From assembly GCF_030811685.1 (NCBI RefSeq), contig NZ_JAUSRF010000003.1:62001-126000 (forward strand): 64,000 nt of DNA. The letters run 5' to 3'. The notes below the pieces were generated by a model. It was not told the DNA's origin and did not search any database. It saw only the letters and a program-made list of their open reading frames with translations. Position 1 is the first letter of the stretch, and the number at the start of each line of letters is the position of its first letter. Source of the stretch: Neorhizobium huautlense. GTDB taxonomy: Bacteria > Pseudomonadota > Alphaproteobacteria > Rhizobiales > Rhizobiaceae. Below are positions 43,281-51,434 of the stretch, piece by piece. The position numbers and the translations under genes are program-made.

Positions 43281-44165
43281 ATGGCGGGCATTTTCATGCG
43301 ATCGGTTTCAGCGGCCTGCTTGCGCTGTGTTTTGCTGGTGGCCGTCGCGATCGTGGCGCCTGCGGTTTCGGACATCGCCCATGCCCAGACAGCAGGCCTC
43401 GGAGCGGCCGGCGAACTGGTCGATCCCGATATTCTGCGTGTCTGTGCCGACCCTTCCAACATGCCCTTTTCCGATGAAAGCGGCGATGGTTTCGAGGACA
43501 AGCTGGCGCAGATGGTCGCCGCAGGCACGGGCCGAAAATCGGTCTCCTATACCTGGTTTCCGTCGGTCATGGGTTTCGTGCGCAATACGCTCGGCGCCAA
43601 CCGATGCGATATCGTCATGGGCTATGCGCAGGGTGATGAACTGGTGCAGAACACCAATGCCTATTACCGCTCTTCCTATGTCCTCATCTATCGCAAGGAT
43701 GGCGATCTTTCCGGCGTCGATACGCTGGCCGATCCGAGGCTGAAGGACAAGCGGCTCGGTGTCGTCGAAAGCACACCGCCGACCGCGAAAATGGCCGCAA
43801 TGCGGCTGCTCGAAAAAGCAAAAATCTATCCGCTGATGATCGATACAAGGGCTGCGCCCTCAATGGCGGAGGTGATGATGCGCGACATGCAGGCAGGCGT
43901 GATCGATGCCGCCGTCGTCTGGGGGCCGATGGCCGGTTATTACGCGGCCCGATCAGACGCCGAGTTGGCAGTTGTGCCGCTGATCCACGAAAAGGGCGGC
44001 CAGCGGATGATCTATCGCATCACCATGGGCGTGCGCCCCTCCGACCAGAACTGGAAACGCACGCTCAACACCTTCATTCGGGAAAACCAGTCGAAGATCG
44101 ACAAGCTTCTGCTCGATTACGGCGTGCCGCTGCTCGACGAGCGTGACCGGAGGATCACCCAATGA
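43281..44165 (+). CDS. xoxJ: XoxJ-type periplasmic binding protein
   Basis: A 294-residue exported protein (signal peptide ends AHA near residue 35) with a family-3 binding-protein fold: LRVCADPSNMPFSDESGDGFEDKLAQMV (positions about 52-79) and RCDIVMGYAQGDELVQNT. XoxJ is required for XoxF function or activation in methylotrophs. ATG 43281 follows GGGAGGCTGAG directly after the xoxG stop. Its place after xoxG gives the canonical xoxFGJ order. Confidence 0.88.
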   Translation: MAGIFMRSVSAACLRCVLLVAVAIVAPAVSDIAHAQTAGLGAAGELVDPDILRVCADPSNMPFSDESGDGFEDKLAQMVAAGTGRKSVSYTWFPSVMGFVRNTLGANRCDIVMGYAQGDELVQNTNAYYRSSYVLIYRKDGDLSGVDTLADPRLKDKRLGVVESTPPTAKMAAMRLLEKAKIYPLMIDTRAAPSMAEVMMRDMQAGVIDAAVVWGPMAGYYAARSDAELAVVPLIHEKGGQRMIYRITMGVRPSDQNWKRTLNTFIRENQSKIDKLLLDYGVPLLDERDRRITQ

Positions 44166-44196
44166 AACGGCGCATCCGCCTGAAATCTTTCTGTTG

Positions 44197-44218
44197 CCGG
44201 AAGGCGAAATGCCTCCGG
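44197..44218 (+). terminator. Hairpin after xoxJ
   Basis: CCGG-A-AGGC and GCCT-CCGG pair with a bulged A around a GAAAT loop, 31 bp after xoxJ. No U-run. It may separate xoxFGJ from the formaldehyde dehydrogenase gene, though read-through is likely. Confidence 0.35.
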
Positions 44219-44252
44219 TCACAGCCAAATCTGTCCAGAGGGGAGTGAGAGA

Positions 44253-45383
44253 ATGGACGTACGCGCCGCAGTCGCCGTTCAGGCCGGCAAGCCGCTGGAA
44301 GTGATGACGGTTCAGCTCGAAGGCCCCAAGGCCGGCGAAGTGCTGATCGAGGTCAAGGCGACCGGTATCTGCCACACCGACGATTTCACGCTGTCCGGCG
44401 CCGATCCGGAAGGCCTGTTTCCGGCCATCCTCGGCCATGAGGGTGCGGGCGTCGTCGTCGATGTCGGCCCCGGCGTCACGTCGCTGAAAAAGGGCGATCA
44501 CGTCATCCCGCTCTACACGCCGGAATGCCGCGAGTGTTATTCCTGCACGAGCCGAAAAACCAACCTCTGCACCTCGATCCGCTCGACGCAGGGACAGGGC
44601 GTGATGCCCGACGGGACGTCGCGCTTTTCCATCGGCAAGGACAAGATCCACCATTACATGGGTTGCTCGACGTTTGCGAACTTCACCGTTCTGCCGGAAA
44701 TCGCGCTCGCAAAGATCAATCCTGACGCGCCCTTCGACAAGGTTTGTTACATCGGCTGCGGCGTCACCACCGGCATCGGTGCGGTCATCAACACGGCCAA
44801 GGTGGAGATCGGCTCGACGGCGATCGTCTTCGGCCTCGGCGGTATCGGTCTCAACGTGCTGCAGGGCCTGCGCCTTGCCGGTGCCGACATGATCATCGGC
44901 GTCGATATCAACAACGACCGCAAGGCCTGGGGCGAAAAATTCGGGATGACGCATTTCGTCAATCCGAAGGAAGTCGGCGACGATATCGTGCCCTACCTCG
45001 TCAACATGACGAAGCGCAACGGCGACCTGATCGGCGGCGCCGACTATACGTTCGATTGCACCGGCAATACCAAGGTCATGCGCCAGGCGCTGGAAAGTTC
45101 GCATCGCGGCTGGGGCAAGTCCGTGATCATCGGCGTTGCCGGCGCGGGCCAGGAAATCTCCACCCGTCCGTTCCAGCTGGTGACGGGCCGCAACTGGATG
45201 GGCACGGCCTTCGGCGGCGCGCGCGGCCGCACCGATGTGCCGAAGATTGTCGACTGGTACATGGAAGGCAAGATCCAGATCGATCCGATGATCACCCACA
45301 CGATGCCGCTGGAAGACATCAACAAGGGTTTCGAGCTGATGCATTCGGGCGAGAGCATCCGCGGCGTGGTGCTTTACGGCTAA
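44253..45383 (+). CDS. frmA: S-(hydroxymethyl)glutathione dehydrogenase (class III alcohol dehydrogenase)
   Basis: A 376-residue zinc MDR that oxidises S-hydroxymethylglutathione to S-formylglutathione with NAD+. Catalytic zinc ligands are in [12 protein letters not shown] and LGHEGAGVV; structural zinc cysteines in [15 protein letters not shown]; Rossmann [13 protein letters not shown]. The block MPDGTSRFS matches class III enzymes. GGGGAGTGAGAG lies upstream of ATG 44253. It takes formaldehyde produced by XoxF, together with gfa downstream. Also known as flhA or adhC in relatives. Confidence 0.93.
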   Translation: MDVRAAVAVQAGKPLEVMTVQLEGPKAGEVLIEVKATGICHTDDFTLSGADPEGLFPAILGHEGAGVVVDVGPGVTSLKKGDHVIPLYTPECRECYSCTSRKTNLCTSIRSTQGQGVMPDGTSRFSIGKDKIHHYMGCSTFANFTVLPEIALAKINPDAPFDKVCYIGCGVTTGIGAVINTAKVEIGSTAIVFGLGGIGLNVLQGLRLAGADMIIGVDINNDRKAWGEKFGMTHFVNPKEVGDDIVPYLVNMTKRNGDLIGGADYTFDCTGNTKVMRQALESSHRGWGKSVIIGVAGAGQEISTRPFQLVTGRNWMGTAFGGARGRTDVPKIVDWYMEGKIQIDPMITHTMPLEDINKGFELMHSGESIRGVVLYG

Positions 45384-45520
45384 AGCCGGTGTCGGGCAGG
45401 GGGGGGCAGCACCGCGTGCTGAATGGATGCCCGGGAGCATGCTTCCATGGCCTTGTTTTATTGAGGTGAGGTAGCCGCCGGTGATCGGACGGACCTTGAG
45501 GAGAAGAGGAGGAGATCTGA

Positions 45521-46102
45521 ATGGATAGTGCAGTTCAAATTCGCATCCATCCCGTGGTGGATGGTGGCATCAAGCCGGCCAGTCCCGGCTTTTCCGGCGG
45601 TACGCTTGTGTGCGAATGTGCCGACCGGCCGGTCAAGGTGAAGATCGACGGGCAGGTGGCCCATAACCACGCCTGCGGCTGCACCAAATGCTGGAAACCG
45701 AAGGGCGCCGATTTTTCGGTCGTCGCTGTCGCCCCGACCGACAAGGTGAGCGTTCTGGAAAACGGCGACAAGCTCGCCGTCGTCGATCCGAGCGCGCTGA
45801 TCCAGCGGCATGCCTGCAAACAATGCGGCGTGCATATGTATGGACCGGTCGAAAGGGAACATGCTTTTCAGGGGCTGTCCTTCGTCCATCCCGAACGGTT
45901 TCAGGAGCCCGGCTGGGCACCTCCGGGCTTCGCCGCCTTCGTGTCGTCGATCATCGAATCCGGTGTGGATCCGGGACGCATGGACGGTGTCCGGGCGCGA
46001 TTGAAGGAAGTCGGGCTCGAGCCTTATGATTGCCTGTCGCCGGGCCTCATGGATTATGTCGCGACCTGGGTGGCAAAAAAATCAGGGGCGCTGCCGGCCT
46101 GA
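45521..46102 (+). CDS. gfa: S-(hydroxymethyl)glutathione synthase (glutathione-dependent formaldehyde-activating enzyme)
   Basis: A 193-residue zinc protein that speeds condensation of formaldehyde with glutathione. The Gfa zinc cysteines are seen in [25 protein letters not shown] and [13 protein letters not shown]. The C-terminus [20 protein letters not shown] is typical. ATG 45521 follows GAGGAGGAGA. Its pairing with frmA gives the first steps of the glutathione formaldehyde pathway; S-formylglutathione hydrolase and formate dehydrogenase are not in the window. Confidence 0.93.
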   Translation: MDSAVQIRIHPVVDGGIKPASPGFSGGTLVCECADRPVKVKIDGQVAHNHACGCTKCWKPKGADFSVVAVAPTDKVSVLENGDKLAVVDPSALIQRHACKQCGVHMYGPVEREHAFQGLSFVHPERFQEPGWAPPGFAAFVSSIIESGVDPGRMDGVRARLKEVGLEPYDCLSPGLMDYVATWVAKKSGALPA

Positions 46103-46571
46103 TGTCGCGCCGGGCGGTGGGACGCCATCGCGCAGTGCCATACGGCAAGATCGAAGATCACCGCAATCCGGTCGGCAATACCGACCGGAACGGCTCGGGC
46201 GTGTACTGCAAGGCCTCGCCAAGTGCATGCGCGAGATCGGCGACAGGGTTTGTTCCGAAGTCGCTGATGGCACAGTCCGACGAGAACTTGATGGAGCCGC
46301 GCCAACGTGTACGGCCCCGCCGATTTCAGGCGATCGTATATGGGATTGAGATAGTGCCGGTTGCCTTTTCTCCCTGAATGCAGAGAGGGGGCCGGAGCGA
46401 TTGCGAGGGAATGGGACGGTGCTGCAGACGCTGAGTTTGAGATTTGTCCCTTGTCCGCCTGCCGACACCTGCCGGGGACGGGTCGCTTGCCTCGTCTCGT
46501 TCCACCCCCGTCAGAGCCGGGGCGCGGGTCCATGTCGCATCAATACGCGATAGCCCGCCGTGGCGAGCGGG
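46103..46571. other. Gene-poor region after gfa
   Basis: A 469-bp stretch with no intact gene. On the minus strand about 46160-46320 reads RWRGSIKFSSDCAISDFGTN then PVADLAHALGEALQYTPEPF before a stop, which looks like the C-terminal end of a real protein with no start or continuation in frame. This may be a gene remnant; the family was not recognised. Confidence 0.35.
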
Positions 46572-47369
46572 TCAGTCTTCCCTCGCTATATTGCTGAGCG
46601 GCGAAGTGTCGCCGTCTGCAAAACCTCGATAACGCAAGTGGCTCCGGTTGAGGTGTGAGCGCATTGCCTCGCGTGCATTTTCCGAACTGCCGCTGCTGAT
46701 CGCCTCGCAGATCGCGCGATGTTCAACGACGGTGTTTTGCACATACTCATGCGTGATGAGCCCCGGATTCAACTCCTTTGAAAACGCCGGCTGCGGCAGG
46801 ATCTGCAGGCTCATCAGGCTGAAGAATTCGATGAAGGCGCCATTGTTGGTGGCTTCGGCGATCGAGCGATGGAAAACGAAATCGAGGTGATCGAGCGCGG
46901 TTTCGTCATCCAGCGACGACTCGAACTGACGCGCGGCATTCCAGATATTGGATTCCTGCGCCCATGAGCGCCGCACCGCCGCCAATCCGGCCGCGTGCAC
47001 CTCGAAGGCCATGCGAAGTTCAAGCAGATCCATGAAGGACGTTTTCAGGCGGGAAAGCGGGGCAAGCGCGACATCTGCATCGAAAGTGTTGGGGTCGTCC
47101 GTTTCCGCGCGCGGTGGTTCAGACACGAAAACGCCGACACCGTGCCGGGCTTCAACGACCCCATCCGAACGCAGCGCCGAGACAGCTTCGCGGATGACCG
47201 TCCTGCTGACGCCGAACTGCTGTGACAGTTCGTTCAACGACCCCAGCTTGAAACCCTTTTCAAGCTGGCTGTCGCTGATATGTGCCTTCAGAGCCCGAAT
47301 GGTGCGGCCTGTCAAAGTATCCAAGAAATCACCCGTCCAACCTGACGCCATCGGCGCCTGTAATGTCAT
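46572..47369 (-). CDS. GntR-family (FadR subfamily) transcriptional regulator
   Basis: A 265-residue regulator. N-terminal winged helix-turn-helix: KLGSLNELSQQFGVSRTVIREAVSALRSDGVVEARHGVGVFV (positions about 41-82). The C-terminal FCD helical domain follows (LLELRMAFEVHAAGLAA, FHRSIAEATNN, HRAICEAISSG), with the metal-binding Asp/His positions partly preserved. It is divergent from the RidA-ABC-hyu operon and is its probable regulator. The upstream region has two GTGATATCA-type palindromes. Start codon uncertain: an internal ATG at 47351 also fits. Confidence 0.88.
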   Translation of the reverse strand: MTLQAPMASGWTGDFLDTLTGRTIRALKAHISDSQLEKGFKLGSLNELSQQFGVSRTVIREAVSALRSDGVVEARHGVGVFVSEPPRAETDDPNTFDADVALAPLSRLKTSFMDLLELRMAFEVHAAGLAAVRRSWAQESNIWNAARQFESSLDDETALDHLDFVFHRSIAEATNNGAFIEFFSLMSLQILPQPAFSKELNPGLITHEYVQNTVVEHRAICEAISSGSSENAREAMRSHLNRSHLRYRGFADGDTSPLSNIARED

Positions 47370-47779
47370 TAATCGCGATAAGGTAGCACGACCTCATATT
47401 GTGGTGCTACCTCCTGATTGCATATTTCCATCTGAAACAGTGCGCACTCTTCATTTGAAGCCATTTGGCGGGCGAAAAACGCGAATTTCTGCACGGATTG
47501 CACAAAAAAATTTTGTGACGTTCAGATTTTTCTTCACCAATGCGTTGGTGGTGATATCACATAAAAGCGTGTCTTGTCAGTGTTTTAAATCGTTTATTCT
47601 CTCGACGCCCCTGAAGTGATATCATCACTAGATTGGATATTGACAAGAGATAGTATTTCAATAAGCTCAAACCATAAGAAGCGAACAGACGACCATCCCG
47701 GTAGAAAAGGATGGCGATCTGATCCGGGAACATGGTTCGCGCCTTTGGTGCGTTCATTACAATCAGATGGAAAGCCGCT
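47370..47779. promoter_or_regulatory. Divergent regulatory region between gntR and the ridA-hyu operon
   Basis: A 410-bp gap. It includes the perfect palindrome GTGATATCAC at 47551-47560, a near copy GTGATATCATCAC at 47616-47628, and a hairpin-like dyad CACCAA-TGCG-TTGGTG at 47535-47550. These are candidate operators for the adjacent GntR regulator. Ribosome binding before ATG 47780 is weak. AT-rich runs near 47500-47540 may belong to a promoter. Confidence 0.55.
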
Positions 47780-48253
47780 ATGAGTGTCGTCGCCGCACGT
47801 CTCTCCGAGCTGGGTATCGTATTGCCTTCGATTGCCCCTGCCTCCGGAAATTACATACCACATCGCCTTGTCGGAAACCTGCTCTTCGTGTCCGGCCAGA
47901 TCCCGCGGATCGACGGTGTCGAGCATTATGTCGGCGTTGTCGGCCAGGATATCTCGCCCGAAGATGGCTACAAGGCCGCCCGGCTTTGCGCCTTGAACAT
48001 CGTGGCGCGGGTGAATGCTGCGCTTGATGGTGATCTCGACCGTGTTCTCGCCTGTGCCCAGCTGCGTGGCTTCGTCAACGCTCCACCGGGTTTCAGAGGG
48101 CATCCGGCCGTCATCGATGGCGCGTCCGACCTTCTGGTCGAAATCTTTGCCGAAAAGGGTCGCCACACCCGCACCGCGCTCGGCGCCGGCTCGCTGCCAC
48201 GCGGGTCCTCGGTCGAGGTCGATGCCATTTTTGAAGTCGCACCAAAAGCCTGA
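47780..48253 (+). CDS. RidA-family (YjgF/UK114) enamine/imine deaminase-like protein
   Basis: A 157-residue protein of the RidA superfamily. [34 protein letters not shown] and [24 protein letters not shown] match the family; the conserved arginine that binds the substrate carboxylate falls in HTRTA. Family proteins hydrolyse reactive enamine/imine intermediates from PLP enzymes. As first gene of the operon with an aminotransferase at its end, it probably deals with such an intermediate. ATG 47780 is chosen; an upstream frame from 47732 is possible. Confidence 0.85.
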   Translation: MSVVAARLSELGIVLPSIAPASGNYIPHRLVGNLLFVSGQIPRIDGVEHYVGVVGQDISPEDGYKAARLCALNIVARVNAALDGDLDRVLACAQLRGFVNAPPGFRGHPAVIDGASDLLVEIFAEKGRHTRTALGAGSLPRGSSVEVDAIFEVAPKA

Positions 48254-48278
48254 CGGAAGAAGAAGAAGGGAACTGGCC

Positions 48279-49034
48279 ATGAACGGGACCAGCATGTCGG
48301 AAAAAGCCATCGCCATAAGCGGCGTCAGCAAATGGTATGGCCATCTTCAGGTTCTGAAGGGCATCGATCTGGAAGTGGGGCGCGGCGAACACATCGTTCT
48401 GTGTGGGCCGTCCGGATCGGGCAAATCCACGCTCATCCGCTGTATCAACCATCTGGAGGAAATCCAGCAGGGCAGCGTTTCCGTCAATGGCACGGTTCTG
48501 AACCAGAAGGGCAGCAATGCCGATCATATCCGCCGCGATGTCGGCATGGTCTTTCAGCAGTTCAATCTTTTCCCGCATCTGACGGTTCTGGAAAACTGCA
48601 TGCTTGCGCAGCGCCGGGTTCGCAAGACGTCCGTCGCCGAAGCGAAGGAAAAGGCGATGTACCATCTCGAGCGGGTGCATATTGCCGAGCAGGCGCAGAA
48701 ACATCCGGCCCAGCTTTCCGGCGGCCAGCAGCAGCGCGTGGCGATTGCGCGTGCGCTCTGCATGGACCCCAAGATCATGCTGTTCGATGAGCCGACTTCG
48801 GCGCTCGATCCGGAAATGGTCAAGGAAGTTCTCGATACGATGATTTCGCTCGCCGATGACGGCATCACGATGATCTGCGTGACCCATGAAATGGGTTTCG
48901 CCCGCGCCGTTGCGCACCGGGTCATCTTCATGGATCGCGGCGAGATCATCGAAAGCGCCAAGCCGGATGTGTTCTTCAGCAATCCGGCCCATGAACGCAC
49001 CAAAGCGTTCCTCAGCCAGATCCTCAATCACTGA
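48279..49034 (+). CDS. ABC transporter ATP-binding protein, polar-amino-acid type
   Basis: A 251-residue ATPase of the GlnQ/HisP class. Walker [16 protein letters not shown]-loop [10 protein letters not shown], signature [15 protein letters not shown], Walker [20 protein letters not shown] and [13 protein letters not shown] are present. ATG 48279 is 25 bp after ridA and lies behind GAAGAAGGGAA; ATG 48294 is a nearby alternative. It energises the importer formed with the next three genes. Confidence 0.93.
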   Translation: MNGTSMSEKAIAISGVSKWYGHLQVLKGIDLEVGRGEHIVLCGPSGSGKSTLIRCINHLEEIQQGSVSVNGTVLNQKGSNADHIRRDVGMVFQQFNLFPHLTVLENCMLAQRRVRKTSVAEAKEKAMYHLERVHIAEQAQKHPAQLSGGQQQRVAIARALCMDPKIMLFDEPTSALDPEMVKEVLDTMISLADDGITMICVTHEMGFARAVAHRVIFMDRGEIIESAKPDVFFSNPAHERTKAFLSQILNH

Positions 49035-49044
49035 GGAGGGGCCG

Positions 49045-49713
49045 ATGAATTATACATTCGACTTCGCCCCCGTTCTTGCCGCCTGGCCGATGCTTGTCGA
49101 TGGTATTCTCGGCACGCTGAGAATGTCGTCGCTCTCGATGATCTTCGGATTGTCGCTCGGCATCGTCTTCATGCTGATGCGCATGAGCAAGCAGCGGACG
49201 TTGAAGGCGATCGCGATCGGTTACATCGAACTGATCCGCAATACGCCGATCCTCGTTCAGGTGTTTTTCGTGTTCTTCGGCATGCCGGCGCTCGGCATCC
49301 GCCTGAGCGGTGAACAGGCCGCCATCCTTGCCATGACACTCAACTGCGCGGCTTACGCGGCAGAAATCGTGCGTGGCGGCGTGCAATCCATCCGGCCGGG
49401 CCAGATCGAGGCGGGCAGGGCGCTCGGCATGCGTGTCCTTGATATCTATCGTTTCATCGTCTTTCGTCCGGCGATCCGGGCGGTCTATCCGGCGCTCTGC
49501 AGCCAGTTCATCCTGATGATGCTGAATTCCAGCCTGATGTCGTCGGTCTCGGCCGAAGAACTGACCTATTTCGCCCAGACGCTGGATTCCCAGACATTCC
49601 GCAGCTTCGAAATCTACCTGACGCTCGGCATCATATACCTGGCTCTGTCCCAGTTCGTCTCCATCGCTCTCGGCGTGCTTGGCCGGGTCTATTTCTCCTA
49701 TCCGGCAAAGTGA
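49045..49713 (+). CDS. ABC transporter permease, polar-amino-acid type
   Basis: A 222-residue permease, about five membrane segments. ELIRNTPILVQVFFVFFG and the EAA loop EAGRALGMRVLDIYRFIVF are characteristic. ATG 49045 follows GAGGAGGGGCC; an upstream frame runs within the ATPase. It pairs with the following permease. Confidence 0.9.
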   Translation: MNYTFDFAPVLAAWPMLVDGILGTLRMSSLSMIFGLSLGIVFMLMRMSKQRTLKAIAIGYIELIRNTPILVQVFFVFFGMPALGIRLSGEQAAILAMTLNCAAYAAEIVRGGVQSIRPGQIEAGRALGMRVLDIYRFIVFRPAIRAVYPALCSQFILMMLNSSLMSSVSAEELTYFAQTLDSQTFRSFEIYLTLGIIYLALSQFVSIALGVLGRVYFSYPAK

Positions 49714-49722
49714 GGCGTTCAG

Positions 49723-50373
49723 ATGATCCGTCAATTCGGTTGGGGTGAATTCCTCTTTCTGCTCGAAGGCGCACGCTGGACGGTTGTCCTTTCGCTTCTC
49801 GCTTTCACCGTCGGCGGCGCGCTCGGGCTTGCCGTGGCGCTTGGCCGGACCAGCAAATGGGCCTGGCTGCGCATCCTGATGGCCACCTATATCCAGATCT
49901 TTCAGGGCACGCCGCTGCTCATCCAGCTGTTCTTCGTTTATTTCGGCCTGCCGCTTCTGGGCTTCAAGGTGGATGTCTGGGTGGCGCTCACGATCGGCCT
50001 GTCGCTGCATACCAGCGCCTTTCTGGGAGAAATCTGGCGCGGCAGCATCCAGGCCGTGCCGAACGGGCAGAATGAGGCCGCGGCTGCACTGGGCATCGGT
50101 TATCTTCACCGGATGTTTGATGTCGTGCTGCCGCAGGCGTTCCGCATCGGTCTGCCGGCCACCATCAGCTTCCTCGTCAACCTGATCAAGGGCACGGCGC
50201 TTGCCGCCTTGCTCGGCCTCACAGAGCTGACCCGCTCAGGCCAGCTGATGGCCAACATCACCTTTCAGCCGCTGCAGGTCTATGGGGCGGTCGCACTGAT
50301 CTACTTCTTCATCTGCATACCCCTGACCTATTGCAGTGCACGGATCGAACGGCGTCTCAACGCCGCGCGGTAA
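49723..50373 (+). CDS. ABC transporter permease, polar-amino-acid type
   Basis: A 216-residue second permease half: YIQIFQGTPLLIQLFFVYFG and the EAA loop EAAAALGIGYLHRMFDVVLPQ are visible. The gap to the previous stop is 9 bp. It completes the membrane part of the transporter, whose cargo is likely a hydantoin, lactam or amino-acid derivative judged by hyuA and hyuB downstream. Confidence 0.9.
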   Translation: MIRQFGWGEFLFLLEGARWTVVLSLLAFTVGGALGLAVALGRTSKWAWLRILMATYIQIFQGTPLLIQLFFVYFGLPLLGFKVDVWVALTIGLSLHTSAFLGEIWRGSIQAVPNGQNEAAAALGIGYLHRMFDVVLPQAFRIGLPATISFLVNLIKGTALAALLGLTELTRSGQLMANITFQPLQVYGAVALIYFFICIPLTYCSARIERRLNAAR

Positions 50374-50414
50374 AACAAGAACGCATGCCAAAAAAATCAA
50401 CCAGAGGTGACCAC

Positions 50415-51260
50415 ATGTTCAATACAGCATTGACCCTTTCGCGTTCGAAAGTTTTGGGCGGCTTCGCTGCCATGCTTCTGGCCGCGACCTCTTTTGCCAG
50501 CACGGCGCTTGCCGTCACGCCGGAAGAGCTCAAGGCCAAGGGAAGCGCCACCATCGGCGTGCAGATGGACCAGTTCCCCTGGGGTTTCATCGATCAGAAC
50601 GGCCAGAACGACGGTTATGACATCGAAGTCGCCAAGCTGATCGCCAAGGAACTCGGCATCCAGCTGAAGTTCGAGCGTATCACCGGCCAGAACCGCATTC
50701 CGCTCCTGGTGAATGGCAATGTCGATTTCCTCGTGCCGTCGATGACGATCACCGAAGAACGCGCCAAGGTCATTCAGTACGTCATCCCTTACGCTTCGAA
50801 CGATATCACCGTCTGGGGCAAAACGGATGCGGACATCAAGGCCAATGAGGATCTCTCCAAATATGTGATTGGCGTCAATCGCGGCAGCGCCTTCGAGCCG
50901 TTGCTCGTGAAGGTCGCGCCGAAGGACACCCAGATCAAGCGCTTCGATGATGACGCGACGACGGTGCAGGCACTTCTGTCCGGTCAGGTCGATGCGATTG
51001 TCGGCAGCGTGACCTATGGCCTTGTCATCAAGCAGACCGGCAACGACGCATCGTTCGGACGCAAATACAAGGTTGCCGATAATTTCCAGGGCATGGCCGT
51101 TCGCAAGGGCGATCAGGAAATGCTCGATTTCCTCAACGATTTCGTGGCCCGTCACACCGCGGACGGCACACTCGACGCCCTCTACAAGAAGTGGATCGGC
51201 GTCGATCGCGCAAAACTCCCGACAACACTGCCGGGCGTCGATTTCACAGGCAAGCAGTAA
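50415..51260 (+). CDS. Periplasmic substrate-binding protein, family 3
   Basis: A 281-residue exported binding protein (signal sequence LGGFAAMLLAATSFASTALA). The mature text has IGVQMDQFPWGFIDQNGQNDGYDIEVAKLIAKELG (positions about 47-81), VDFLVPSMTITEERAKVIQY and GMAVRKGDQEMLDFLNDFV, as in amino-acid binders of family 3, with the carboxylate-binding arginine in EERAKV. ATG 50415 follows AGAGGTGACC. It is the last transporter gene and ends 174 bp before hyuA. Confidence 0.9.
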   Translation: MFNTALTLSRSKVLGGFAAMLLAATSFASTALAVTPEELKAKGSATIGVQMDQFPWGFIDQNGQNDGYDIEVAKLIAKELGIQLKFERITGQNRIPLLVNGNVDFLVPSMTITEERAKVIQYVIPYASNDITVWGKTDADIKANEDLSKYVIGVNRGSAFEPLLVKVAPKDTQIKRFDDDATTVQALLSGQVDAIVGSVTYGLVIKQTGNDASFGRKYKVADNFQGMAVRKGDQEMLDFLNDFVARHTADGTLDALYKKWIGVDRAKLPTTLPGVDFTGKQ

Positions 51261-51334
51261 CACTTCGGTCCCGCGCGACTGGCAAGCGCCGCCGCGCCGG
51301 ACAGCCAAACATCAACAACTGAAGAGCTTTTGGC

Positions 51335-51358
51335 CCCCGCCTGTAAGTGCGGGCGGGG
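51335..51358 (+). terminator. GC-rich hairpin between the binding-protein gene and hyuA
   Basis: CCCCGCC and GGCGGGG pair across a ten-base loop, 75 bp after the binding-protein stop. No U-run, so a partial terminator or stabiliser is more likely than a full stop. Confidence 0.4.
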
Positions 51359-51434
51359 ACAGGCCTTGCCATGCCGAAAACCGGGTTTTCAGACAGGGCA
51401 AACAACAGCTCGCTTATGGAGCATGAGACAGACA

